Below, one piece after another: positions 53,766 to 62,394 of a stretch of 64,000 bases of DNA. The notes under the pieces are model-generated. The model saw nothing but the letters and a program-made list of their open reading frames with translations. It was not told where the DNA came from and made no database searches. Numbering within the stretch: the first letter of the stretch is position 1; each line of letters begins with the position of its first letter. The position numbers and the translations under genes are program-made. Source of the stretch: Paraburkholderia agricolaris (GTDB lineage Bacteria > Pseudomonadota > Gammaproteobacteria > Burkholderiales > Burkholderiaceae). The DNA lies in contig NZ_QPER01000002.1 in the NCBI RefSeq assembly GCF_009455635.1, positions 1,240,001 to 1,304,000 on the forward strand. The letters run 5' to 3'.

Positions 53766-54197
53766 ATGACGCGTCCCGTCGATTCCGGCGTGATCCTCAT
53801 CGCGCGTATCGCCCTTGCTGTGCTGTTTTTGTGGGGCGGCGTGATGAAATTGCTGGGCTATGCGGGCTTTGTCAGCTATCTGCATTCGAAGGGGGTGCCG
53901 TTCGTTCAGGTCGCCGCGCCGATTGCAACCGCTGTCGAGGCGCTCGGTGGTCTGCTACTGATCGTCGGCTTCAAGGTTCGCCCACTCGCGCTCATCATGG
54001 CCGTCTACACTGTGGCAACCGCCGTGCTGGGCCACGATTTCTGGAACGTCACGGATCCCGCGTTGCAACGCGATATGGTGATTCACTTCTGGAAGAACAT
54101 TGGTATCGCCGGCGGTTTCCTGCTGCTGTTCGTGACCGGAGCGGGCCGTATCAGTATCGACGGCGCGCGATCGCCACGCCGGGGACTGAATCTCTAG
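53766..54197 (+). CDS. DoxX-family membrane protein
   Basis: 143 residues, four transmembrane segments (about 9-25, 50-67, 73-93, 113-125). Starts after ACAGGAGCCCCTC. DoxX proteins are small inner-membrane redox-associated proteins; precise role unknown. The 233-bp gap upstream shows no gene. Confidence 0.82.
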   Translation: MTRPVDSGVILIARIALAVLFLWGGVMKLLGYAGFVSYLHSKGVPFVQVAAPIATAVEALGGLLLIVGFKVRPLALIMAVYTVATAVLGHDFWNVTDPALQRDMVIHFWKNIGIAGGFLLLFVTGAGRISIDGARSPRRGLNL

Positions 54198-54261
54198 TCA
54201 CGCGGTCGACGTAGTCTGTGCCGGTCGCTTTTGATTCTGGCTGTAATCAAGGGAGCAAATA

Positions 54262-54534
54262 ATGATTCAAAGTTTTGAGCAAACCATTGGCGGCAAGGTC
54301 ACGCAGTTGTGCGCAAGTCTCGGCGAAGGGCCTACGCCGCATCGCGTCATCATCAGCCTTGCCGATTCGGCGAAAACCTTGGTGGTTCTGGATGCATCGG
54401 GTCTGATTGGCACGATCAAGGCCGAAATCGAACAGCCGGAAAAGCTGGTCGCGGACGCGATCGCCAAGGCGCAAAACGAAGGGCTGATCGAGCGTGCGAT
54501 TGACACCGGCGCGATTCAGGAAGCGTCGCTGTAA
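54262..54534 (+). CDS. Conserved hypothetical 90-residue protein
   Basis: CAAGGGAGCAAATA precedes the ATG. Mixed alpha/beta, soluble, no signal or Cys; a C-terminal helix of Ala/Glu/Lys residues. Not recognised; no functional motif. Codon use resembles neighbours, so it is probably real. Confidence 0.65.
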   Translation: MIQSFEQTIGGKVTQLCASLGEGPTPHRVIISLADSAKTLVVLDASGLIGTIKAEIEQPEKLVADAIAKAQNEGLIERAIDTGAIQEASL

Positions 54535-54568
54535 GTCGCGCAGTCACGCTGATCGGCGCATGATCTGA

Positions 54569-56089
54569 TCAGCGCGAGTCAGGCACTTGCCCGCGGCCGG
54601 TCTTGTGGGGCCTGGAGGCCGGCGCGTGCGGTTCCGGATGGACAAGGCAGGCCATTACGCCGGCCATCACCAGCAGGCCGACCGAGATCGCTGTCGCCGC
54701 CTGCATCCCTGTGACGATCTGTGCGGCGGCCGCGCCGCTCGCCAACGCGCCGAAGGCGGCTACCCCCACTGCGCCGCCTGCTTGCCTCGCGGTATTGAGC
54801 ACGGCGGACGCCGTGCCCGCGCGCCTCGCTTCAACGGAGGCCAGCACCGCGGTGGTCATGGCCGGCACCGCAAGCCCCATTCCCGACGGAATAAGCAGGA
54901 ACGGCAGCAGCAAGCCGGCCAGCGGTGTGGACGCTCCGACGAAATGCAGCAGGCCGTAGCCGAACCCCGCCGTGATCGCGCCGGCAATCATCGGCACGCG
55001 TACGCCAAACCGTCCGACCACCCAGCCGCTCGCCACATTCGAAATCAGAAAGCCACCGGTCAACGGCAGGAAGGCGAGGCCCGCCTGCAGCGGGGTGTAG
55101 CCGCGCACGCGCTGCAAATACAGGCTCAGCACGAACACCATGCCGTAGTACGTCAGATTTACGCAGACGCCGAACAGCACCGCCGCGTTGAACGTGCGCT
55201 TGCTGAATAGCGAGAGCGGCAACATCGGCGCCGCGACGCGCGATTCCACGGCGATAAAGGCAACTGTGGCGATTAGCGCAAGGATGAAACCGCCGGCTAC
55301 CAGCGGATGGCCCAACCCCAGCGGCCGCCATTCGATCACCGCGGCTACGAAGGCGGTGAGCGCGACGATCGCAAGGGTCTGACCGCTCAGGTCGATGCCG
55401 CGCGGGCTCGCTGCGCTTGCTGTTCCGGCCTGGGTTGCCGCGTGAGCTTCAGACGCGGCAGCGGCGTTAGCCGGTGCCGTTTGCCGTGTTTCGTTTCGCG
55501 CGGGCTCAGACCGGGGCACCCAGAGCAAAGTCGCCAGCCAACCGGCTGCGCAAATCGGCAGATTGACGAGAAAGATGCTGCGCCAACCGAATGCCGCAAT
55601 CAGCAGACCGCCGACCACCGGCCCGGCCGCGATCGCAATCGCACCCGCAGCGGTCCACAGGCCGACTGCACGTGCCCGGAGTTTCGGATCGTGACCGTAT
55701 GAGCGGTTGAGCAGCGCCAGCGAGTTCGGCAACATGGCGGCCGCGCCGATGCCCTGCACCGCGCGCGCGGCCACCAGCATGGTGGCACCGAGCGCCAGGC
55801 CGCAGGCGAGCGACGCGAGCGCGAACAGCACGATCCCGGCCGCGTACATGCGCCGGATGCCGAGCCGGTCGCCGAGCGCGCCCGCCGACAGCATCAGCAC
55901 GGCGAACGCGAGCGTGTACGCGTCGACGACCCATTGCAGCCCCGCGACATTCGCATGCAGGTCCGCACCGATTTTCGGCAGTGCGATGTTGACGATGGTC
56001 ACGTCGAGTTGGGTGACGACGAAGCCGATGCTGACTGTCGCAAGGATGCGGCCGAGAGCGGGCGAGGGGGGCGTGTGGGAAGAGTTCAT
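54569..56089 (-). CDS. MFS drug exporter, DHA2 (EmrB/QacA) family
   Basis: 506 residues, 14 predicted helices. Motifs A (GALGDRLGIRRMY) and C (PVVGGLLIAAFGWRSIFLVNLP) are typical. A variable Ala/Thr-rich loop lies near residues 200-225. Likely a proton-coupled multidrug exporter. No adaptor gene adjoins it. Divergence from flanking genes is ordinary. Confidence 0.88.
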   Translation of the reverse strand: MNSSHTPPSPALGRILATVSIGFVVTQLDVTIVNIALPKIGADLHANVAGLQWVVDAYTLAFAVLMLSAGALGDRLGIRRMYAAGIVLFALASLACGLALGATMLVAARAVQGIGAAAMLPNSLALLNRSYGHDPKLRARAVGLWTAAGAIAIAAGPVVGGLLIAAFGWRSIFLVNLPICAAGWLATLLWVPRSEPARNETRQTAPANAAAASEAHAATQAGTASAASPRGIDLSGQTLAIVALTAFVAAVIEWRPLGLGHPLVAGGFILALIATVAFIAVESRVAAPMLPLSLFSKRTFNAAVLFGVCVNLTYYGMVFVLSLYLQRVRGYTPLQAGLAFLPLTGGFLISNVASGWVVGRFGVRVPMIAGAITAGFGYGLLHFVGASTPLAGLLLPFLLIPSGMGLAVPAMTTAVLASVEARRAGTASAVLNTARQAGGAVGVAAFGALASGAAAAQIVTGMQAATAISVGLLVMAGVMACLVHPEPHAPASRPHKTGRGQVPDSR

Positions 56090-56207
56090 GACCTACATCG
56101 TAGGCCGATGCGGCACGCGATGTTTCGGTCCGGCGTGAAGTGTGGATGTCGCCGAAACCGCCCGAACCGCCGAAACCGCGGGAAAGGCGTGGCGTGGCGA
56201 CGATAGA

Positions 56208-56236
56208 ACAACGGCGCGCTATCGGCGCGCCGTTGT
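56208..56236 (-). terminator. Terminator-like hairpin of the MHS transporter gene
   Basis: ACAACGGCGCGC (56208-56219) / GCGCGCCGTTGT (56225-56236), perfect 12-bp stem, 5-nt loop, 13 bp after the stop codon at 56249. T run on the minus strand is short. Confidence 0.55.
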
Positions 56237-56248
56237 GGAGTCGCTCGA

Positions 56249-57550
56249 TTAGCGCGCTGGCGGCGCGTCTTTGATAAACAGCGTAGTCAACGCCCCGAGA
56301 ATGCAGATCGCGCCGACATAGAGCGGCGCGGCCATCGGGTTCGACTTCATCATCAGCGAAACAGCGATCGGCGTCAGGCCGCCAAACACCGCATAGGCGA
56401 CGTTGTACGAGAACGAGATGCCCGAGAATCGCACGACCGGCGGGAACGCCTTGACCAGTACGAACGGGATCGCGCCGATCACGCCGACAAAAAGACCGGC
56501 CACGGCGTACAGCGGCACCAGCGCCGAGCTATCGACGGCAAGTTGCTGGAACATCACGTAGTACGTCACCGCCAGCGCGAGCCCGCCGATGAAAATCGTG
56601 CGCCCCGCGCCGATCCGGCCGGCGATCGAACCGGCCATCACGCAACCGATCGTCAGGCACAGCGTTGCCACGCAGTTCGCCAGCAGCGCGGTGGCCGGCG
56701 CGATATGAAACTGCTTTTGCAGCAGGGTCGGCGTCATCAGAATCACCACGACGATCGCCGCCGACAGCATCCACGTGAGCAGCATCGACACGATCACGGC
56801 GCGGCCATGGTCGCGCAATACGGCCTTGAGCGGCACTTCCGCGGCGATTGCCTTGCGTTGCTTGAGTTCGGCGAACACCGGCGTTTCATGCAGCCAGCGG
56901 CGCAGATAAACCGAGAACATGCCGAATACGCCGCCCACCAGGAACGGAATGCGCCATGCGTAGGCGGAGATTTCCGTCGGTGCGAAGTTGCGATTCACCG
57001 CCGATGCGATCAGCGAGCCCAGCAGGATGCCCGCCGTGAGGCCGGCGGTCAGCGTGCCGCACGCGTAGCCCACGTGCCGTTGCGGCACGTGCTCGGAAAC
57101 GAATACCCATGCGCCCGGCACCTCGCCGCCGACCGCCGCGCCTTGCATCACGCGGAACAGCAGCAGCAAGACCGGCGCCATCACGCCGATGCTGGCGTAG
57201 GTGGGCAGCAGGCCCATCATCAGTGTCGGCACCGACATCAGCAGCACGCTCAGCGTGAACATGCGCTTGCGGCCGAACAGGTCGCCGAAGTGCGCCATGA
57301 TGATGCCGCCAAGCGGCCGGGCCAGATAGCCCGCCGCGAAGATCCCGAAGGTCTGCACCTGACGCAGCCAGTCCGGCATCGCGGCAGGGAAGAACAACTG
57401 GCCGATCGCCGGCGCAAAGAATACGAAGATGATGAAGTCGTAAAACTCCAGCGCCCCGCCGAGCGCGGCGAGGCCGAGCGTCTTGTAATCGCTTCGCCCA
57501 AGAGGGCGTGGGGTGACAGCCTGCGCTCCACCCAGATTTGTCGCTTGCAT
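56249..57550 (-). CDS. MFS transporter, metabolite:H+ symporter (MHS) family
   Basis: 433 residues, 12 helices. LGGALEFYDFIIFVFFAPAIGQLFFP and GRPLGGIIMAHFGDLFGRKRMF-like loop (RPLGGIIMAHFGDLFGRKR) define the MHS group that includes ProP, ShiA and citrate/alpha-ketoglutarate carriers. ATG 57550 is preferred over an upstream start at 57628. Substrate not predictable. It could serve the nearby hydroxyproline locus, but the response regulator gene intervenes. Confidence 0.82.
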   Translation of the reverse strand: MQATNLGGAQAVTPRPLGRSDYKTLGLAALGGALEFYDFIIFVFFAPAIGQLFFPAAMPDWLRQVQTFGIFAAGYLARPLGGIIMAHFGDLFGRKRMFTLSVLLMSVPTLMMGLLPTYASIGVMAPVLLLLFRVMQGAAVGGEVPGAWVFVSEHVPQRHVGYACGTLTAGLTAGILLGSLIASAVNRNFAPTEISAYAWRIPFLVGGVFGMFSVYLRRWLHETPVFAELKQRKAIAAEVPLKAVLRDHGRAVIVSMLLTWMLSAAIVVVILMTPTLLQKQFHIAPATALLANCVATLCLTIGCVMAGSIAGRIGAGRTIFIGGLALAVTYYVMFQQLAVDSSALVPLYAVAGLFVGVIGAIPFVLVKAFPPVVRFSGISFSYNVAYAVFGGLTPIAVSLMMKSNPMAAPLYVGAICILGALTTLFIKDAPPAR

Positions 57551-57958
57551 TGCTTGTGTTTTGTCTTGAATTGGGAGCCACACGTAGCGCGTGGAAAATC
57601 GGCGGTCGTCGGGCGAGAAGTGTGGCAAGCGCTGGGTAGAGCACGGGACACCGGCGCGCCGCCCGGATAGGGCAAGCGCGATGACGACTGGGGCCAGGCC
57701 GGGGATTTTACAGGATGACTGCGGTCTGCTTAGGGAAGTGCTTAATTAGATTGGAAAAAGTTCCCCGAAACCTGCCTTCCTGGCTATGGGCTGTATCGCG
57801 AGCAGTGCGTGTCGTGCGAGCTGGAGCCTTCGCGTGTAGGAATGCGGCGGGCATCTGTCGGAAGGGGGCGATCGGTGCGTAAATTAGGATTGCTCCTATG
57901 GGATGACTGGGGCGTCCCTCTGAGAATCGCGTCCGAGCTATCAGTGAAAAGTTATCCC
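57551..57958. other. 408-bp gap between divergent MHS transporter and response-regulator genes
   Basis: No gene supported. The minus strand carries TAAAAT (57705-57710), a possible -10 for the transporter. The frame of the response regulator extends upstream to 57809, but those codons show no family similarity. Confidence 0.4.
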
Positions 57959-58678
57959 ATGCGCATTGCCATCCTTCAGCGTGACCCCGTCATGCGTCAG
58001 TCGATCGAAAAGGTCCTCATGAGTGCCAGCCATACCTGTATGGCCTACGACGACGGTCTGTCCATGTCGAAAGCACTCGCCCGTTCCACCGTGGATTTGC
58101 TGGTGCTGGACTGGCACGGCACGCGCCTGTCCGGTGCCGAAGTTCTGCGCTCGGTGCGCGCGGTCGGCGGCGACCGCCTGCCGGTTCTGTTCGCTTCGGC
58201 GGAGACGTCGGAGGAGAGCGTGGTGCGTGCCTTTGCCAGCGGGGCGGACGACTACGTCGCGCTGCCGTTGCGGCCGGGTGAATTCCGCGAGCGCGTGGCG
58301 GCGTTGCTGCGCCGCGCCTATCCGGACCGTTTCAGCGCCGCGAGCTTCGATGTCGGGCCTTACCACTTCGACACGCATCGCCAGCTCGTCATGCTGCGCG
58401 GCCAGCCGGTCGCGCTATCCGGCACGCAATACCGGCTGGCCTCGCTGTTCTTTTCCAATATCGGCCGCGTGCTGTCGCGCGACCATATTTTCGCGATGGT
58501 ATGGGGCCGTGAGTTCCGCGAGTTCACCCGCACCATCGACAGCCACGTGTCGCGCCTGCGCCTGCTGCTCGAGATCGAGCCGCAGAACGACTTCCGGCTG
58601 CAACCCGTTTACAAGAGCGGCTATCGGCTGCTGCATCTGCGGCAGGGTGAAGCGGGTGCGGAGAAGCAGGCGGCTTGA
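57959..58678 (+). CDS. OmpR-type response regulator with degenerate receiver domain
   Basis: 239 residues: receiver (1-~115) and winged HTH (~125-230, YRLASLFFSNIGRVLSRDHIFAMVWG and RTIDSHVSRLRLLLE). The phospho-acceptor Asp is present in LLVLDWHG, but the acidic pair near the N-terminus is reduced (ILQRDP) and the conserved Lys after DDYV is absent (DDYVALPLRPGEF). So phosphorylation may be altered or absent. No sensor kinase gene is nearby. Start at 57959 is chosen by family length. Confidence 0.8.
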   Translation: MRIAILQRDPVMRQSIEKVLMSASHTCMAYDDGLSMSKALARSTVDLLVLDWHGTRLSGAEVLRSVRAVGGDRLPVLFASAETSEESVVRAFASGADDYVALPLRPGEFRERVAALLRRAYPDRFSAASFDVGPYHFDTHRQLVMLRGQPVALSGTQYRLASLFFSNIGRVLSRDHIFAMVWGREFREFTRTIDSHVSRLRLLLEIEPQNDFRLQPVYKSGYRLLHLRQGEAGAEKQAA

Positions 58679-58690
58679 GCCCACTGCGAC

Positions 58691-59596
58691 TCAAACTTGC
58701 GGCAGCACCGGCCGGGTTTCGATCGCCCGGCGGATCAACGCATCGACGGCCTTGCGTTCATCGCCGGCCAACGGCAGGCGCGGCGGCCGGACCGGCTCCG
58801 TGCCCAGCCCGACAATCGTCTCGGCCAGCTTGATGTTTTGCACCAGTTTCGCCGAGACGTCGAGTGCAAGCAGGGGCGCGAACCAGCGGTAGATCGCGCG
58901 CGCTTCTTCAAGCCGGCCCGCCTTCAGCAACTTGTAGATCACAACCGTCTCGCGCGGAAACGCGCACACGAGACCGGCCACCCAGCCATGCGCGCCCATC
59001 AGGAGCGCTTCCATGGCGAGATTGTCGACCCCGCACAGAATCGCGAAGCGGTCACCGACCACGTTGATCAGATCGGTCACACGCCGCACGTCGCCGCACG
59101 ATTCCTTGATCGCGACGATCTTCTTTTCGTCGGCGATTTCCGCGAACATCTCGGGCGTCATGTCGACGCCATAGGCAAGCGGATTGTTGTAGATCATCAG
59201 GGGTAGCACGCTCGCATCGGCGACGCTGCGAAAGTGATGCAGCGTTTCACGCCGGTCGGACAGATAGCGCAGTCCAGGCAGCACCATGAAACCCGCGGCG
59301 CCATGCCCGCTGCCGGCTTCGGCCTGGCGGCAGGCGTCGAGCGTGCTGTTCTCGGCGATCGTCAGCAACACCGGCACCCGGCCGCGTGAGGCCTCGACGG
59401 CGATGTCGAGCACCTCCAGTTTCTCGTCCAGCGAAAGGGTCGATGCTTCACCGAGCGATCCGCACACGATGATGCCGTCCACTCCGGCGTCGATCTGCGC
59501 CTCGATATTCTTGCCGGTCCATTTGCGGTCTATGCTGAAATCCGCGTTGAATTTGGTGGTTACCGCCGGCCATACGCCTTCCCAGATATGCGCCAC
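58691..59596 (-). CDS. lhpC: DapA-family 1-pyrroline-4-hydroxy-2-carboxylate deaminase (hydroxyproline pathway)
   Basis: 301 residues, DHDPS/NAL TIM barrel. Schiff-base Lys in KIVAIKESCGD (~residue 164) and Tyr in MIYNNP (~136). It would convert 1-pyrroline-4-hydroxy-2-carboxylate to 2-oxoglutarate semialdehyde. Starts with GTG 59596, preceded by GGGAGAG. It is divergent from the hydroxyproline epimerase gene; their promoters share an operator. Function is inferred from the locus, since DapA homologs vary. Confidence 0.8.
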   Translation of the reverse strand: MAHIWEGVWPAVTTKFNADFSIDRKWTGKNIEAQIDAGVDGIIVCGSLGEASTLSLDEKLEVLDIAVEASRGRVPVLLTIAENSTLDACRQAEAGSGHGAAGFMVLPGLRYLSDRRETLHHFRSVADASVLPLMIYNNPLAYGVDMTPEMFAEIADEKKIVAIKESCGDVRRVTDLINVVGDRFAILCGVDNLAMEALLMGAHGWVAGLVCAFPRETVVIYKLLKAGRLEEARAIYRWFAPLLALDVSAKLVQNIKLAETIVGLGTEPVRPPRLPLAGDERKAVDALIRRAIETRPVLPQV

Positions 59597-59678
59597 GACT
59601 GCTCTCCCGAGTGAGTTAAATTGAAGCGCAGTGTAAGCAGGGAAAATGCCGCCGTCTTGCGTGATTCATGCGTGGCTG

Positions 59679-59696
59679 ATGACGATTTCAGCATAG
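59679..59696 (-). promoter_or_regulatory. Operator copy 1 of the hydroxyproline locus
   Basis: Minus strand CTATGCTGAAATCGTCAT, 82 bp before the deaminase start. Identical, in the orientation toward its own gene, to copy 2 at 59879-59896. Within the left copy, ATGACGA and TCGTCAT form an additional 7-bp dyad around it (59679-59703). Confidence 0.7.
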
Positions 59697-59878
59697 TCGT
59701 CATGCCTTGAGGCCTAACAAGATCGGGTAAGCCCGCTATTTCAGGACAATGCGCGGGATGCGTCTGGGTCGCGCTGGCAAGGGCTCGCGTGCGTTTCCGA
59801 TTCTGCTTGCCGGACGCTGTTCAGGCGTGGGTTCTGTCAGTTTTCAAAGATTGGGGTGTGCGGGAGCGAGCGCAATCA

Positions 59879-59896
59879 CTATGCTGAAATCGTCAT
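59879..59896 (+). promoter_or_regulatory. Operator copy 2 of the hydroxyproline locus
   Basis: Plus strand CTATGCTGAAATCGTCAT, 56 bp before the epimerase start; perfect 18-bp inverted copy of 59679-59696, exactly 200 bp apart. Confidence 0.7.
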
Positions 59897-59952
59897 AATC
59901 CGCGCTTAAGCACACCAAGACTCCGGCGGCCGGCATTCCTACCATGTGCATC

Positions 59953-60900
59953 ATGAAAACCCTCGATATCATCGACTCGCACACCGGCGGTGAACCGACC
60001 CGCCTGGTGGTGTCGGGTGGCCCGGCGCTCGGCGGCGGCACACTGGCGCAGCGTCTGGACGTGTTTCGCACGCGTTTCGACGACTGGCGCGCGGGCGTCG
60101 TCACCGAACCGCGCGGCTCGGACGTGGTGGTCGGCGCGCTGCTGTGCGAGCCGGACGACCCGGCTTGCGCAGCCGGCGTGATCTTCTTCAACAATGTGGG
60201 CTATCTCGGCATGTGCGGGCACGGCACCATCGGCCTCGTCGTCTCGCTCGCGCATATGGGCCGGATTGGACCGGGGCGTCACCGGATCGAGACGCCGGTC
60301 GGCGTTGTCGAGGCGACGCTCAACGAGGACGGCAGCGTGGCTGTGCGCAACGTGCCGGCTTATCGGTACCGGCAAGGCGTGCAGGTCGACGTGCCGGGCT
60401 ACGGCAAGTTGACTGGCGACATCGGCTGGGGCGGCAACTGGTTCTTTCTCGTTGCCGACCACGGGCACGCGCTGGAGGCGGCGCACATCGCCGAGTTGAC
60501 CGTGTTCAGTACGGCAATCCGCGACGCACTGATCGCGCAGCGCATCACCGGTGCAGAAGGCGCGTTGATCGATCACGTCGAACTTTTTGGAGCCGGCTCG
60601 CGCGACGGCATCGACAGCCGCAGCTTCGTCCTCTGTCCCGGCAACGCGTACGATCGCTCGCCCTGCGGTACCGGCACGAGCGCGAAGATCGCCTGCCTCG
60701 CCGCCGACGGCAAGCTCGCCGAAGGCGCGGTGTGGCGGCAGGAGAGCATTATCGGCAGCGTATTCGAGGCGAGCTATCGCCACACTGGCGATGGGGTTTC
60801 GGTGACGCCGACCATTACCGGCCACGCGCACATCATGGCCGAAGGTCGCTTGTGTTTCGACGAACGCGACCCGTTCGCGTGGGGCATTCGCACCGCATGA
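59953..60900 (+). CDS. lhpA: 4-hydroxyproline 2-epimerase
   Basis: 315 residues, proline racemase family. The two catalytic Cys are in MCGHGTIG (~residue 88) and SPCGTGTSA (~233), both present, which separates it from the Ser/Thr-containing dehydratase branch. It converts trans-4-hydroxy-L-proline to cis-4-hydroxy-D-proline. ATG 59953 gives the normal family N-terminus [20 protein letters not shown] 59944 is an alternative. Its stop overlaps the dehydrogenase subunit start (ATGA). Confidence 0.9.
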   Translation: MKTLDIIDSHTGGEPTRLVVSGGPALGGGTLAQRLDVFRTRFDDWRAGVVTEPRGSDVVVGALLCEPDDPACAAGVIFFNNVGYLGMCGHGTIGLVVSLAHMGRIGPGRHRIETPVGVVEATLNEDGSVAVRNVPAYRYRQGVQVDVPGYGKLTGDIGWGGNWFFLVADHGHALEAAHIAELTVFSTAIRDALIAQRITGAEGALIDHVELFGAGSRDGIDSRSFVLCPGNAYDRSPCGTGTSAKIACLAADGKLAEGAVWRQESIIGSVFEASYRHTGDGVSVTPTITGHAHIMAEGRLCFDERDPFAWGIRTA

Positions 60901-62027
60901 TGGCGGACGCGTTGATCGTCGGGGCCGGCATTGTCGGTGCGGCTTGCGCCGCGGAGCTGGCCGCGCTCGGCATGCGGGTCGATGTACTCGACGCGCAGGG
61001 CATCGGCGGCGGCGCGACGGCAGCGGGCATGGGCCATATTGTCGTGATGAACGACTCGCCCGCGGAATTCGCGTTGAGCCGCTACTCGCGCGACTTGTGG
61101 CTGGCGCTTGCGCCGCAACTGCGCAAGCGCGATGCGTTCGCGCGCTGCGGCACGCTGTGGGTCGCAGCCGATGACGAGGAATGGCAGGCCGCCCGCACCA
61201 TGCATGCCGCGTTCGCGGCGCAGGGTGTTTCGGCGCAGATGCTCGATGCTGTCGAGTTGCGGGCGTGCGAACCGGCGCTGGCGCAGTCGATGGCGGGCGG
61301 CTTGCGGATCGAGCACGACAGTATCGTCTATGCGCCCACGGTTGCCGAATGGCTGCTGACACAATCTTCAGGAGTGGAGAATATTCGCGTGCGGCTCGGC
61401 GCGCGGGTTATTGCCGTCAGTGCGAACGGCGTGACGCTGGCCGATGGCGAGCGCATCGGCGCCGCGCATGTGATCGTGGCCAATGGCCTGGGCGCTCAGC
61501 AACTGCTGCGATCGCTGCCGTTGCAGCCGAAGAAAGGTCATCTGCTGATCACGGACCGTTACCCCGAGCTCATTCGCCATCAACTGCTCGAACTCGGCTA
61601 CATCAAGAGCGCGCATCACGCGGCGGGCACCTCGGTGGCATTCAATGCACAGCCGCGGCCCACGGGCCAGTTGCTGATCGGCTCGTCGCGCCAGTTCGAT
61701 ACAACCGATCCGGCGGTCGACATGCCGGTGCTCGCTCAGATGCTGCAGCGTGCCGCGCATTACCTGCCGGTTCTGCCGACACTCCATGGCATTCGCGCGT
61801 GGACCGGCTTTCGCGCGGCGTCGCCCGACGGCTTGCCGTTGATCGGTCCCGCCGGCGATTTTTCACCCGGCGTGTGGCTGGCAATCGGACACGAAGGTCT
61901 TGGTGTGACGACCTCGCTCGCGAGCGCGAAGTTACTGGCTGCGCAAATCACGGGGGAGGTCGCGCCGATTCCTGTCGAACCGTACTTGCCCGGCCGTTTT
62001 GCGCAACAGGTGGTGACCCATGACTAA
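60897..62027 (+). CDS. D-hydroxyproline dehydrogenase, FAD-dependent DadA-like subunit
   Basis: 376 residues, DAO fold: N-terminal Rossmann motif [20 protein letters not shown]-terminal [25 protein letters not shown]. It oxidises cis-4-hydroxy-D-proline together with the two next gene products, as in the heteromeric Pseudomonas enzyme. Starts in an ATGA overlap with the epimerase, and overlaps the 2Fe-2S subunit gene by 8 bp (62020-62027). Confidence 0.87.
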   Translation: MMADALIVGAGIVGAACAAELAALGMRVDVLDAQGIGGGATAAGMGHIVVMNDSPAEFALSRYSRDLWLALAPQLRKRDAFARCGTLWVAADDEEWQAARTMHAAFAAQGVSAQMLDAVELRACEPALAQSMAGGLRIEHDSIVYAPTVAEWLLTQSSGVENIRVRLGARVIAVSANGVTLADGERIGAAHVIVANGLGAQQLLRSLPLQPKKGHLLITDRYPELIRHQLLELGYIKSAHHAAGTSVAFNAQPRPTGQLLIGSSRQFDTTDPAVDMPVLAQMLQRAAHYLPVLPTLHGIRAWTGFRAASPDGLPLIGPAGDFSPGVWLAIGHEGLGVTTSLASAKLLAAQITGEVAPIPVEPYLPGRFAQQVVTHD

Positions 62028-62394
62028 TGCCGATGCAGCGCGACTTCACTTGACGATCGACGGCCGGCAGGTCGCGGTCGAAGCGGGTACGACCGTGGCC
62101 GCGGCGCTTGCGATCGCGGGCGTGGGCGGTACGCGGACGTCGGTTCGCGGTGAGACGCGCGCGGCGCTGTGCGGCATGGGTGTGTGCCAGGAGTGCCGCG
62201 TTACGATTGACGGCCGGGCGCATGTGATGGCGTGTCAGACGCTTTGCTGCGAGGGGCAGGTGGTTCGCACAACTGTCGCGGCGAACGTTATAAATGCCAA
62301 CGCCAACGCCAACGCCAACGCGGGCACGGGCACTGTCATCGCCACAGCCGCTGCCGCCATCAAGGGCACGGGCACTACCACAGGCACACGATGA
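62020..62394 (+). CDS. D-hydroxyproline dehydrogenase, small 2Fe-2S subunit with repeat tail
   Basis: 124 residues. N-terminal ferredoxin-like domain with Cys motif CGMGVCQEC and downstream C in HVMACQT, ligands for a 2Fe-2S cluster. After about residue 87 a low-complexity tail begins (NANANANANAGTGT and a second Gly/Thr repeat), encoded partly by a hexanucleotide repeat AACGCC, 62293-62321. The tail is not expected for the family. It overlaps the next gene by 4 bp (ATGA at 62391). Confidence 0.83.
   Translation: MTNADAARLHLTIDGRQVAVEAGTTVAAALAIAGVGGTRTSVRGETRAALCGMGVCQECRVTIDGRAHVMACQTLCCEGQVVRTTVAANVINANANANANAGTGTVIATAAAAIKGTGTTTGTR
62293..62321 (+). repeat. Hexanucleotide repeat AACGCC in the 2Fe-2S subunit gene
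   Basis: About 4.8 in-frame copies including one variant, encoding Asn-Ala dipeptides. Length changes by one unit would keep the frame. Confidence 0.8.
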
